Shown piece after piece: positions 43,701 to 50,752 of a DNA stretch of 64,000 bases (positions are counted from its first letter, which is position 1; each line of letters starts with the position of its first letter). Source of the stretch: an uncultured Bacteroidia bacterium (GTDB taxonomy: Bacteria; Bacteroidota; Bacteroidia; Bacteroidales; UBA932); contig CADCHE010000002.1 of the NCBI GenBank assembly GCA_902801205.1, positions 62,001 to 126,000 of the forward strand, given 5' to 3'. The notes beneath the pieces are model-generated. The model was given only the letters and a program-made list of their open reading frames with translations. It ran no database searches and was not told the origin of the DNA. The position numbers and the translations under genes are program-made.

Positions 43701-44200
43701 GCCACGGATTTGGTAAACTTGCTGACGAATACATCTATGTTAATGGTTTCATTGAGTCCTGTAAATGTGATAATAAGCATTTGAAAGAATTCCGAGCCGC
43801 TAAGGCTAATGGCTGGTACAAGAACCTTTCCGAGACTGCTAATCGCGACGAAGTCCCATGGAATCTCCTGATGTATCACCCGACATATTCAAACACCGTT
43901 GACATCTACGAGGGCGGCTTCTTCCATACCCGTGGCATCTTCCGCAGCGAGCCCAATAGCTGTATGAATAATAACATCCCGTACTACAGCGCCATCTCCC
44001 GCCAGGCCATTGTCGAGCGGATCATGGACTACGCCGGAGAACCGTTCAATCTTGACGACTTCTACGCTAACGACGCCGCCGCACTCAATACGAGAGCCAG
44101 CGTCGCCGCCTCTCCTGCCTGGGTCCCCAACCCCAGCTCTTCCTCAAATTACAAACATCAACATCCCATCATTATGGGCGATCATCCTGTTCTTAAATAA
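40784..44200 (+). CDS. Multidomain surface lipoprotein: fimbrillin-like, leucine-rich repeats, BACON-like, M64-like metallopeptidase
   Basis: 1138 residues, lipobox ending at Cys22. Order: a fimbrillin-like N-terminal region (about 40-335; VTRASDNGFATGDQVGIWAV at its start), BspA-type leucine-rich repeats (about 350-710; LVIPEGVESVGG, ELILPEGIEKLGGGAFKKT and similar), a BACON-like domain (about 730-803, PDWVSVIPSSGTGKT), then an M64 (IgA peptidase-like) domain (about 803-1103). The zinc motif is HEAGGH (His969, Glu970, His974) followed by LADEY (979-983), one residue longer than the usual HExxH. An FRSEPNSCMNN segment and PYYSAISRQAIVERIMDYAG follow as in M64. Likely an outer-surface adhesin-protease cleaving host or food proteins. 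The middle is AT-richer than both ends. Confidence 0.82.
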   Translation: MKTKKIFLFGAIVAATALAFGCRMDEGFEVPVEEMVPISMRGDINQLAVTRASDNGFATGDQVGIWAVNFADEDTPGTLTLKDNQATNVRFTFDGSSTWTPDYDIYYKDKNTKVDIYGIYPYTSAISSIEAQPFEVQEDQSTISAHGAMGGYEASDFLWAKREAVTPSPSTVQLLFQHKMSCVVVTLEKGTGFADGEFEALSQSVLINNVKRSALINLATGEVTATGAVSARSTVPAAYENGFRAIVVPQTVSSSCSLFSITLGGTAYTYSEGSAFTYVAGKQHNFAVTVDKKADGGYNVTVQTTISAWTNDNSSHAFVAKEYVVVNVETPGTLGETLTAAGKNPDAIKYIKVLGTVNADDFYYMRDHMAVLQGVNMQETKVVEGKIPDGALSGKSSLNSFFFPDGHRDNVITVITGLNDTRLSGALVIPEGVESVGGMNNTMISSITFPLSLKEIQDGAFNGCKVLSGNLSFPAGIETIGRAAFSGCNNISGELILPESVRSIGGGAFRDCLGLIGKLVIPSFISVIHADTFYGCGFTSLQLNSRIKEIEHGAFQNCPMKGELILPEGIEKLGGGAFKKTQFSGNLELPASLYDIDGEVFAFCGRLSGVVEIPESITMLKNGLFRSCSQLEGIILPSSLSLIDVAVFNDCFGLNSIISYAKNPPVIASYSSDYNDPFRGVAKDNFTVEVPESSVNEYAYASGWREFQRIAAHRDFSISSRLYRALNPEESRSFILRADSGASWRIEDKPDWVSVIPSSGTGKTDVTVIVNTLAQGSGNRTGEVVFLLEGKDYRSTLTVEQYDYAYGDGSVLTKQTHTKGLGIPLVFLGDCYDAADIASGCYLADTEEAIEYFFDIEPYKSYKDYFDVYIVFGKSEESGVGSDNTIREAKFGTQYSLTGGVLQNSGTEAFNYARKADQNMDISKGLVVMVLNSSDYGGVTYMWNDGSAVALCPKSADPYPYDFRGLVQHEAGGHGFGKLADEYIYVNGFIESCKCDNKHLKEFRAAKANGWYKNLSETANRDEVPWNLLMYHPTYSNTVDIYEGGFFHTRGIFRSEPNSCMNNNIPYYSAISRQAIVERIMDYAGEPFNLDDFYANDAAALNTRASVAASPAWVPNPSSSSNYKHQHPIIMGDHPVLK

Positions 44201-44206
44201 GTAGAA

Positions 44207-45052
44207 ATGAAAAAGATATTAACATCAATTTCGATACTATTTTTTTTAGTATCCTGCCAGAAACAGGATGCCATCAATGATCCAGGCTTGATGTCCATCC
44301 AATTCATCCATCCTTCGGCGGTGACGAGGGCGACGGAGACGGCATTTGAGTCGGGCGACAAAATCGGCCTTTACGTGGTTGAGACCCCGGCTCCGCTGCA
44401 GGTCAGCGGCAATTATGTCAACAACCTGCAGGCCACTTTCAACGGCTCGCAATGGACAGGAGATTCCGGCCTTCGCTGGCCTTCAACGGAAAGTGTTTGC
44501 GACATCTATGCCTACTATCCTTATATGGAGGTAAGCACGATTACTGCGGCGCCTTTCTCCGTGCTGGAGGATCAGTCGGATGGCTTTGGTGCTTGTGATT
44601 TCCTGTGGGGCAAGGCGGCTTCTGTGGCTTACACAACGAATGCGATTCCGGTGCAGTTCAACCACAAACTGTCCAAGATCACCTTGAAACTTGTCAAGAG
44701 TGAAAGCTACGTCGGAGACCTGCCTTCCGATGCGGTGTTCTATGTCCATAGCACCGTTCCGGACGCAACGGTAGACCTGACGACCGGTTCCGTGACCAAG
44801 GATCCTTACGGGACCGCCAGGACCATCACCTGCCACAAAGTTGACGATGAAACCTACGAGGCTGTCGTCATCCCGCAGCGCCTGAGTTCCCGGACCCCTC
44901 TCTTCGAGATGGTCGCCAATGGCGTTTCCTATCTGGTGGAGGGCTCCTTCAACTTCAAGCCCGGCATCAACTACACCTTCAGCGTTACGCTTAACACTTC
45001 CACCGAGTCCATCCGCATTGAGATCGGTGGTGAGATCGAGGACTGGAATTAG
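44207..45052 (+). CDS. Fimbrillin-family lipoprotein
   Basis: 281 residues with lipobox FLVSC (Cys17). The mature region is one fimbrillin-like unit: VTRATETAFESGDKIGLYVV near residue 38, YAYYPYME near residue 105, then ALEDQS-type and CDFLWGKA segments, and TFSVTLNTST towards the end. It resembles the N-terminal region of the large upstream protein and could be its pilus-type partner or an assembly/tip subunit. Starts 6 bases after that gene. Followed by two strong terminators, which closes the operon. Confidence 0.82.
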   Translation: MKKILTSISILFFLVSCQKQDAINDPGLMSIQFIHPSAVTRATETAFESGDKIGLYVVETPAPLQVSGNYVNNLQATFNGSQWTGDSGLRWPSTESVCDIYAYYPYMEVSTITAAPFSVLEDQSDGFGACDFLWGKAASVAYTTNAIPVQFNHKLSKITLKLVKSESYVGDLPSDAVFYVHSTVPDATVDLTTGSVTKDPYGTARTITCHKVDDETYEAVVIPQRLSSRTPLFEMVANGVSYLVEGSFNFKPGINYTFSVTLNTSTESIRIEIGGEIEDWN

Positions 45053-45080
45053 GTCCCGTTGCTTGAACGAAAGACGCTCG

Positions 45081-45120
45081 GCAAGGTCGGACCATCAAGG
45101 TTCGGCCTTGCTGATTATTT
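45081..45120 (+). terminator. Terminator 1 after the fimbrillin locus
   Basis: 13-base stem with two G-T pairs (45081-45093 with 45099-45111), 5-base loop, then ATTATTT. Confidence 0.75.
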
Positions 45121-45132
45121 GAGGAATCAGGG

Positions 45133-45170
45133 AAGACCATTCCCCGTCGTCCTGGGGAAGGGTCTTTGAC
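45133..45170 (+). terminator. Terminator 2 / convergent hairpin
   Basis: 12 of 13 bases pair (45133-45145 with 45154-45166), 8-base loop. It stands just before the end of the convergent nitroreductase gene and can serve both directions. Confidence 0.6.
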
Positions 45171-45182
45171 CGACGAGGGGAT

Positions 45183-45797
45183 CTAAAGCTCAATCACGAG
45201 ATCCTCGAGCGGCTTGCGCTGGGCGTGGCGTTCGGTGGGCTTGCCTTCGGAGGCGGAAGGGTAGCCGAGGGCGAGCAACCCATAGATGCCGTGCTCGCGC
45301 GTCTCGGGAAGGACTTCCCGGATCTTGGAAGGGTCGAAGTCCCAGATCCACATGTTCGCGAGGCCGGCGTCCGTGGCCGTAAGCATGAGGTGCGTCAGGA
45401 CGATGGCAGCATCGGTCTTCGCCGCATTCACCCCGTCACTGGGGCGGATCCAGGCTTCCTCGTTGCGGCAGCCTACGATAAGGACCACGGGCGCACCATA
45501 ACAGTCGTTGATCGTCCGGAGCTTTGCAAGGGCCTCTTCGCTTTTCACCACCCAGATGCGGACAGGCTGACAGTTCGCGGCGGAAGGGGCCAGGCGGCCG
45601 GCTTCCAGGATCATCTTCAACTTGGCGGCGGATACGGGATAGTTGTCGAACGCGTGGCAGGAATAACGGCTCTCCAAGATGTGCATGAAGGCATCAGACC
45701 CGTAGGTGTGCTTGGTGATCTGCTGCTCCATGTCGGAGAAATTGGCGCGGCGAGTCAGTTTCGAGACGTCGCTGAGGCGGCTGAATAACTTCTTCAT
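45183..45797 (-). CDS. Nitroreductase-family FMN oxidoreductase
   Basis: 204 residues. The core has the family pattern: ILESRYSCHAFDN with the FMN-binding Arg-Ser near the start, GRLAPSAANCQPVRIWVV, and IYGLLALGYPSAS at the end. It would reduce quinones, nitro compounds or other acceptors with NAD(P)H in the cytoplasm. Homologues usually start near the HILESR segment; here MKKLFSRLSDVSKL adds about 22 residues, so a start at Met23 (45731) is possible. Its promoter belongs to the TATCTTGC class and lies back-to-back with that of the next lipoprotein. Confidence 0.88.
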   Translation of the reverse strand: MKKLFSRLSDVSKLTRRANFSDMEQQITKHTYGSDAFMHILESRYSCHAFDNYPVSAAKLKMILEAGRLAPSAANCQPVRIWVVKSEEALAKLRTINDCYGAPVVLIVGCRNEEAWIRPSDGVNAAKTDAAIVLTHLMLTATDAGLANMWIWDFDPSKIREVLPETREHGIYGLLALGYPSASEGKPTERHAQRKPLEDLVIEL

Positions 45798-45824
45798 ATC
45801 GCTTATGCGTTTTATATACAGACT

Positions 45825-45856
45825 GCAAGATAATAAAAAAACCAGGAATGGGCAAA
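45825..45856 (-). promoter_or_regulatory. Promoter of the nitroreductase gene (TTTG, N20, TATCTTGC)
   Basis: Same boxes and spacing as the blocks at 11370 and 12161, with a different spacer sequence. Confidence 0.75.
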
Positions 45857-45862
45857 ATTTGC

Positions 45863-45870
45863 TAATTTTG
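45863..45870 (+). promoter_or_regulatory. -7 box (TAATTTTG) of the small lipoprotein gene
   Basis: Exact TAnnTTTG match, 29 bases before the GTG. Only 6 bases separate it from the -33 box of the divergent nitroreductase promoter, so the polymerase footprints must overlap. Confidence 0.6.
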
Positions 45871-45899
45871 CGCCCTGCAAACCAAACGAGTATATCATC

Positions 45900-46247
45900 G
45901 TGAAAAGAATCATTCCCATTATCATTGTAGCGGCCTTGGGGTTCGCTGCCTCCGGATGTGCCACCCTTTCGTCGCTGAATGCCATTGATACCGGTACGGC
46001 TGTCTCCGCCGCAAATTTCCATTACGTGAAATCCGTCGCCGGACAATCCACCAGCGTCTATATCCTCGGTCTGGCCGGCGGTGACGATGCCGGAAAAGCC
46101 CTTGCGCACCTCAAAGAAAGCGCTGACCTGCAGGACAACCAGGCGCTGGCAAATGTCGCCGTCGTCAATACCCAGCGGATTGTTCTGGGCATCATCATCC
46201 GGGTCAAAACAACGGTGACCGCAGACGTGATCGAATTTGAAAGATAG
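45900..46247 (+). CDS. Small lipoprotein (DUF6567-like)
   Basis: 115 residues from a GTG codon, with a signal peptide and lipobox ASGC (Cys20). The mature part is short and alanine-rich: TAVSAANFHYVKSVAGQSTS and LGLAGGDDAGKALAHLK, then a beta strand ending TTVTADVIEFER. It resembles the small Bacteroidota lipoprotein family DUF6567, with no known function. Divergent from the nitroreductase gene and convergent with GH43. Confidence 0.7.
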   Translation: MKRIIPIIIVAALGFAASGCATLSSLNAIDTGTAVSAANFHYVKSVAGQSTSVYILGLAGGDDAGKALAHLKESADLQDNQALANVAVVNTQRIVLGIIIRVKTTVTADVIEFER

Positions 46248-46288
46248 GCAGCGCCGGCAGTCATTGGGGCCTCGGCGCCGGGGCAGCC

Positions 46289-47257
46289 TTACAGGCGGGC
46301 GGCAGGCACGCCCTCGAAGGTGATCTTCACCGGGAGGATCTTCCCGTCGCGGTCAAAGTGGAGCCGCTCGATGCATGTCACCCTGTCGTTGCCGTCCGTG
46401 GCACCGAGGGGGTGACGGTGATAGATGATGTAGTAGGTGTCCCTGCCACGCCCTTTGATGACGGAGTGGTGTCCGGCCCCGGTGGCGACAGCAGGATCCG
46501 ACTCGAGGATCGTGCCGATCCGCTTGAAGGGCCCGAACGGGCTGTCGGACATGGCGTAGGCGACATGATAGTCGGGGCCGGTCCAGCCGCCCTCGCTCCA
46601 CATGAAATAATACTTCCCTTTCCTTTTGAGCATGAAAGGGCCTTCGACATAGCCTTCCGGCGTGATTTCCTTGAAGAGATCCCCGTCGTCGAACGGCACG
46701 ATGCTCATGAGGTCGTCTCCCAGGCGGACCATGTTGCAGTGACGCCATCCGCCGTAATACATATAGTAGGTGTCGTCGCTGTCCTTGAAGACGAACTGGT
46801 CGATCGGCTGCGCGCCGTTGATCACTTCGTCGATGAGAGGATGACCGAGGGCGTCCTTGAACGGCCCGGCGGGGTTGTCGGCCGTGGCGACGCCGATGCC
46901 GCCTTCGCCTTTTTCGTGCATGTCGTTGGCACCGAAGTAGAGGTAATAAGTGCCGTTCCGTTCAATGACGGACGGCGCCCAAAGGGCCCTGCGGAGCCAG
47001 GAGATGTTTTCCTGGGAGATGACCTTCTCGTGTTTGGTCCAATGGACGAGGTCCTTGGAGGAGAAGGCATCCATGAACAGCTGTTCGTCGAAGGGCTGGG
47101 ACCAGGTGGGATAGATCCAGCATTCGTCTCCGAACACGATGCCTTCGGGGTCGGCATACCAGCCTTCAAACAGCGGATTCCCGCTCATCTCGGCGGGTTT
47201 TCTCGCGCAGGTGCAGGCCGTCAGCGCCAGCAGGGTGGCAGCAAGGATTCTTTTCAT
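46289..47257 (-). CDS. Glycoside hydrolase family 43, lipoprotein
   Basis: 322 residues with a short lipoprotein signal (LTACTCARK). Five-bladed beta-propeller motifs: NPLFEGWYADPEGIVFGDEC with the catalytic Asp, ALWAPSVIERNGTYYLYFGA, YVEGPFMLKRKGKYYFMWSE with the general acid Glu, and GHHSVIKGRG near the end. GH43 enzymes act on arabinan, xylan or galactan side chains; the exact specificity is open. It lies 30 bases after the butyrate kinase gene on the same strand and is probably in the same operon. Confidence 0.88.
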   Translation of the reverse strand: MKRILAATLLALTACTCARKPAEMSGNPLFEGWYADPEGIVFGDECWIYPTWSQPFDEQLFMDAFSSKDLVHWTKHEKVISQENISWLRRALWAPSVIERNGTYYLYFGANDMHEKGEGGIGVATADNPAGPFKDALGHPLIDEVINGAQPIDQFVFKDSDDTYYMYYGGWRHCNMVRLGDDLMSIVPFDDGDLFKEITPEGYVEGPFMLKRKGKYYFMWSEGGWTGPDYHVAYAMSDSPFGPFKRIGTILESDPAVATGAGHHSVIKGRGRDTYYIIYHRHPLGATDGNDRVTCIERLHFDRDGKILPVKITFEGVPAARL

Positions 47258-47287
47258 GTCGCAGTGTTCATAATATGGAGATACCGG

Positions 47288-48403
47288 TCAGTCGACCAGA
47301 TGGTTCTTGTCGTAGTGAAGGATGCGGGTGGTCCCCTCCAGGATACGATAGCCGTTCTCGGCCAGCGACTCCAGTTCGTTCTCACCGGCGAAGACTTCGG
47401 TCGGGGCAATGAAGGCGGTCCGCCGGCGGATGCCGTCCACGATGCGGGATTCACGGGCGATGCCGCCGGTCAGCAGGATTACGTCGACTTTCCCGTCCAC
47501 GGTGGTGGCAAGGGAGCCGATATATTTGGCGACGTTGAGGCAGAAGGCATCGAGCCAGGTGTCGCACATCGTGTCGCCTTCGGCGGCCCGGCGTTCGATC
47601 TCGCGGATGTCGTTCGTCCCGAAGAACGCCATGGCGCCGCCGGCGCCCAGGACGCGGTGCTTCACCTGCTGCTCCGTCATGCCACTGCGGAAGCACATCT
47701 CGATCAGGGGGAAGGCCGGGCAGGTGCCGGCGCGTTCCGGCGTGAAGGGCCCGTCGCCGCCCAGCCCGTTGTTGGTGTCGATGACCTTGCCGTCACGGTG
47801 CAGGGTGACGGTGATGCCACCGCCCATGTGGGCGACGATGGCGGTCACTTCCCTGGCGTCCAGATGGTGGGTACGGAGGTATTTGCGGACGGTGGCGCGG
47901 GCGTTCAGGGCGTGCAGGAAGGCCCGCCGCGGGAATTCGGGAAGCCCGCCGATGCGGCATTCCGGGAGCATTTCGTCGGCCATGGGCGGGTCGGCGATGC
48001 AGGCCAGGCACCGCGGCGCGCCCGGCGCCTTCTGCGCGTTGACCGTCGCGGCGATGTCGTCTGCAATGATGGCGGACAGGTTGCAGGCATGGACGCCGTC
48101 CCGGCCGGAAAGCAAGACTTCACGCATGTCGGCGTTGACTTCATACACGCCGGTGACCACCGGGGAGAACAGGCCGCCGCGGGCCATGACGATGTCGATG
48201 TCTTTCGGGCTGATACCGCTTTCGTGCAGGAATGCCATCACAGCCTCGCGACGCATGCCGTCCTGTTCCAGGACGTTCGCAAAATGCCCCGTATCCGCAG
48301 CAGAATGCTCCAGGGTACGGGAAAAGACGGGTTGCCCATCGACAAAGTAACCGACTTTCGTGGAAGTCGATCCGGTGTTGATGGCCAGTACTTTCCCTTT
48401 CAT
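47288..48403 (-). CDS. buk: Butyrate kinase
   Basis: Acetokinase-family enzyme of 371 residues converting butyryl phosphate and ADP to butyrate and ATP. N-terminal phosphate motif LAINTGSTSTKVGYF, AHMGGGITVTLHRDG in the centre, LLTGGIARES in the C-terminal part. The sequence fits butyrate kinase rather than acetate kinase; branched-chain or propionate substrates are also possible. No phosphotransbutyrylase gene is adjacent, so the butyryl-phosphate source is elsewhere or the gene serves another acyl phosphate. Followed by a GH43 gene; divergent from a membrane-barrel-like gene. Confidence 0.88.
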   Translation of the reverse strand: MKGKVLAINTGSTSTKVGYFVDGQPVFSRTLEHSAADTGHFANVLEQDGMRREAVMAFLHESGISPKDIDIVMARGGLFSPVVTGVYEVNADMREVLLSGRDGVHACNLSAIIADDIAATVNAQKAPGAPRCLACIADPPMADEMLPECRIGGLPEFPRRAFLHALNARATVRKYLRTHHLDAREVTAIVAHMGGGITVTLHRDGKVIDTNNGLGGDGPFTPERAGTCPAFPLIEMCFRSGMTEQQVKHRVLGAGGAMAFFGTNDIREIERRAAEGDTMCDTWLDAFCLNVAKYIGSLATTVDGKVDVILLTGGIARESRIVDGIRRRTAFIAPTEVFAGENELESLAENGYRILEGTTRILHYDKNHLVD

Positions 48404-48425
48404 GGATGTATCGTTTTTGTAAACG

Positions 48426-48457
48426 TAAAGATAACGAATCGTTTCTTTCTTTCCAAA
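48426..48457 (-). promoter_or_regulatory. Promoter of buk (TTTG, N20, TATCTTTA)
   Basis: -33 and -7 boxes at 20-base spacing; the last base of the -7 box deviates. 22 bases before the start codon. Confidence 0.6.
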
Positions 48458-48501
48458 TGGCGGCGCCAGTGGCCGGGCGTTCGGGGAATCGGAAAAAAAT
48501 G

Positions 48502-48509
48502 TATATTTG
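48502..48509 (+). promoter_or_regulatory. -7 box (TATATTTG) of the exported barrel-like protein
   Basis: Exact TAnnTTTG match, 7 bases before the ATG; a very short leader at most. Confidence 0.6.
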
Positions 48510-48516
48510 TCAAGGT

Positions 48517-49095
48517 ATGAAAAGAATCCACCTGCTCCTTCCCTTCCTCGCCGCCTTCTTCCTGGTGGTCCTGGCCGGCGCCCCTGCCTGCGCGCAGCGG
48601 GCCGAAGGCCTGTACGGCGGCATCCAGTTCTCTTTCCCCGCCTCGCATGCGGGGAAAACCCTCGGCGTCAAGGGCGGGTACCGGTGGTATCCCTTCGGCC
48701 CCGGGCAGCTTTTCTCCCTTTCGACGGAAGCGTCTGTCAATGCCGCATTCCCTTCGCTGTTCTCTTCGCCCGCAGAGGGTGACACGCGGCTGCGGCTCGC
48801 CGTCCCGGTCCTCCTGTATGCGGACTATCCGCTGTTTCCCAATCTCCGCCTGCCGTTTTCCGGCAAAGTCTTCCCGCTCTACGCCGGAATTGGTGTAGGC
48901 GCGACCTATTTCCACCAAAGCTATGTCAACCTGCCCGCACAAGACTCCTTCTATCCGGAATGGTCGCCGCGGCTCTACCTGGGGTCCGTCGGCATCGAGT
49001 ACCACTTCCGCCGCGACAAGGCGTCCGACCTGGTGCTGGTGGGACGTTTCAGCCTGAACCGCCTGCGTCGCCTGCTGATGGGCGGCCTGTTCTGA
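48517..49095 (+). CDS. Exported protein, probable small outer-membrane beta-barrel
   Basis: 192 residues with a signal peptide (about 1-26, ending ACAQ). The mature part alternates polar and aromatic residues in short strands, with GLYGGIQFSFPA, VKGGYRWYPF, and YAGIGVGATYFHQSYVN, and ends LLMGGLF, consistent with an eight-stranded barrel. No named family is recognised. It starts 7 bases after its -7 box. GH27 follows after 28 bases on the same strand and may be co-transcribed. Confidence 0.68.
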   Translation: MKRIHLLLPFLAAFFLVVLAGAPACAQRAEGLYGGIQFSFPASHAGKTLGVKGGYRWYPFGPGQLFSLSTEASVNAAFPSLFSSPAEGDTRLRLAVPVLLYADYPLFPNLRLPFSGKVFPLYAGIGVGATYFHQSYVNLPAQDSFYPEWSPRLYLGSVGIEYHFRRDKASDLVLVGRFSLNRLRRLLMGGLF

Positions 49096-49123
49096 CCGGC
49101 ACATGATTATTGACACATACACC

Positions 49124-50746
49124 ATGAAAAAAACTGTTGTACTGCTTTCGCTGGCCGTCCTGATGGCGGTGTCGCCCGGTGCGGCCGCGCAGAAGAAAAC
49201 CGACGGCGTCCGTCCCCCGACGATGGGGTGGAGTTCCTGGAACGCGTTCATGCTCGAGATCTCCGACGCCGTGATCATGGACCATGCCGACCTGATGGTC
49301 TCCACGGGCCTGAAGGACGCCGGATACACCATCGTCAACATCGACGACGGCTTTTTCGGCTACCGCGACGCCGAAGGGAATATGATTCCGCACGTGACGC
49401 GCTTCCCGAACGGCATCAAGCACGTGGTCGACCACATCCATGGGCTCGGCCTGCGCGCGGGCATCTACACCGACGCCGGCGAAATGACCTGCGGGCGGAA
49501 CTACAACAAGGAGATCAACCCCGCGCCGGTCGGCATCTACGGCCATGAGGAGCAGGACGCCGAGCGCTATTTCAACGAGTGGGGCTTCGACTTCATCAAG
49601 ATCGACTACTGTGGCGGACACCGCATGCAGGCCGACGAGGAGCAGATGTACACGAACATCCGCAACGTGATCAACCGCGTAGCCAAGCATCCCGTCGAAC
49701 TGAACATCTGCCGCTGGGACTATCCCGGAACCTGGGTCAGCGGCGTTGCGGAGTCGTGGCGCATCAGCGGCGACATCCGCCCGAAGTGGGCGTTCATCCG
49801 GAACATCGTCGCCAAGAACATGTACCTTTCGGCTTATGCGGGCGGCGGCCACTACAACGACATGGACATGCTGGCTCTCGGCTACAACAAGAAGCCGTCC
49901 CCGTTCAATGACAACCTGCCGCTCGGCCTGACGTATGAGGAAGAGGAGGCGCACTTCGGCCTGTGGTGCATCTTCTCCTCACCGCTCCTGCTGGGCTGCG
50001 ACGTGCGCTACATCCCCGAGGAGACGATGAAGATCATCACCAATCCGGAACTGATCGCCGTCAACCAGGATCCGCTGGGCCTCCAGGCCTACGTGGTCCA
50101 GCACGAAGGGGAAGGCTATATCTTTGCCAAGGACATCCTCACGCGCTTCGGCAAGGTGCGGGCGGTCGCCCTCTACAACCCTTCCGAGGAAGACATCACC
50201 TTCACCCTCCGCCCGGAGGAAATCGACCTGGCCGGGCCCATCAAGGTCCGCGACCTGTGCGCCCGCAAGGACCTGGGCACGGGGAGCAGCCTGCAGATGA
50301 CCCTGCATGGGCACAGCGCGAAGATCCTGCGCGTGGAAGGACGCCGCCGGCTGGAACAGACCGCCCTGGAGGCGGAATGGGGCTATTGCCCGGCGTTCAC
50401 GGCCATTGAAAGCGAAGGGGGGAAATATGTCCCGACGCCGGCCGCTTCGATGGGCGCCGCGGTCTACAACCTGGGCGGATCCGCGAAGAACTGCCTGCAG
50501 TGGAACGACGTGTACAGCGCCGGCGGGAAATATCACCTGACGCTGACGACCTTGCCCGAGAAGGATGCCGAGATCGTCCTGACCGTGAACGGTGCTGCGC
50601 AGACCCTGCGGATCCCCGCGGCCGGCGGAAAGCCGCAGAAGACGACGGTCGCCGTCAAGCTGCGCAAAGGACAGAACCGCATCGAGGTGGGAAACCCCGA
50701 TGCGGCTTTGCCTCCGGTGGACCGCGTTACGCTGGAGAGGCTGTAA
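49124..50746 (+). CDS. Alpha-galactosidase, GH27 family, secreted
   Basis: Removes terminal alpha-galactose, for example from galactomannan or raffinose-type sugars. 540 residues, signal peptide about 1-22. The (beta/alpha)8 domain begins PPTMGWSSWNAF; the nucleophile is Asp161 in IKIDYCGG and the acid/base is Asp217 in WRISGD. NQDPLGLQA marks the domain end; a C-terminal antiparallel beta domain and a CBM-like module (about 420-540) follow. Start MKKTVVLL opens the signal peptide; a Met seven codons upstream is less likely. Converges with the outer-membrane protein gene, 6-base gap. Confidence 0.93.
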   Translation: MKKTVVLLSLAVLMAVSPGAAAQKKTDGVRPPTMGWSSWNAFMLEISDAVIMDHADLMVSTGLKDAGYTIVNIDDGFFGYRDAEGNMIPHVTRFPNGIKHVVDHIHGLGLRAGIYTDAGEMTCGRNYNKEINPAPVGIYGHEEQDAERYFNEWGFDFIKIDYCGGHRMQADEEQMYTNIRNVINRVAKHPVELNICRWDYPGTWVSGVAESWRISGDIRPKWAFIRNIVAKNMYLSAYAGGGHYNDMDMLALGYNKKPSPFNDNLPLGLTYEEEEAHFGLWCIFSSPLLLGCDVRYIPEETMKIITNPELIAVNQDPLGLQAYVVQHEGEGYIFAKDILTRFGKVRAVALYNPSEEDITFTLRPEEIDLAGPIKVRDLCARKDLGTGSSLQMTLHGHSAKILRVEGRRRLEQTALEAEWGYCPAFTAIESEGGKYVPTPAASMGAAVYNLGGSAKNCLQWNDVYSAGGKYHLTLTTLPEKDAEIVLTVNGAAQTLRIPAAGGKPQKTTVAVKLRKGQNRIEVGNPDAALPPVDRVTLERL

Positions 50747-50752
50747 CGGATT

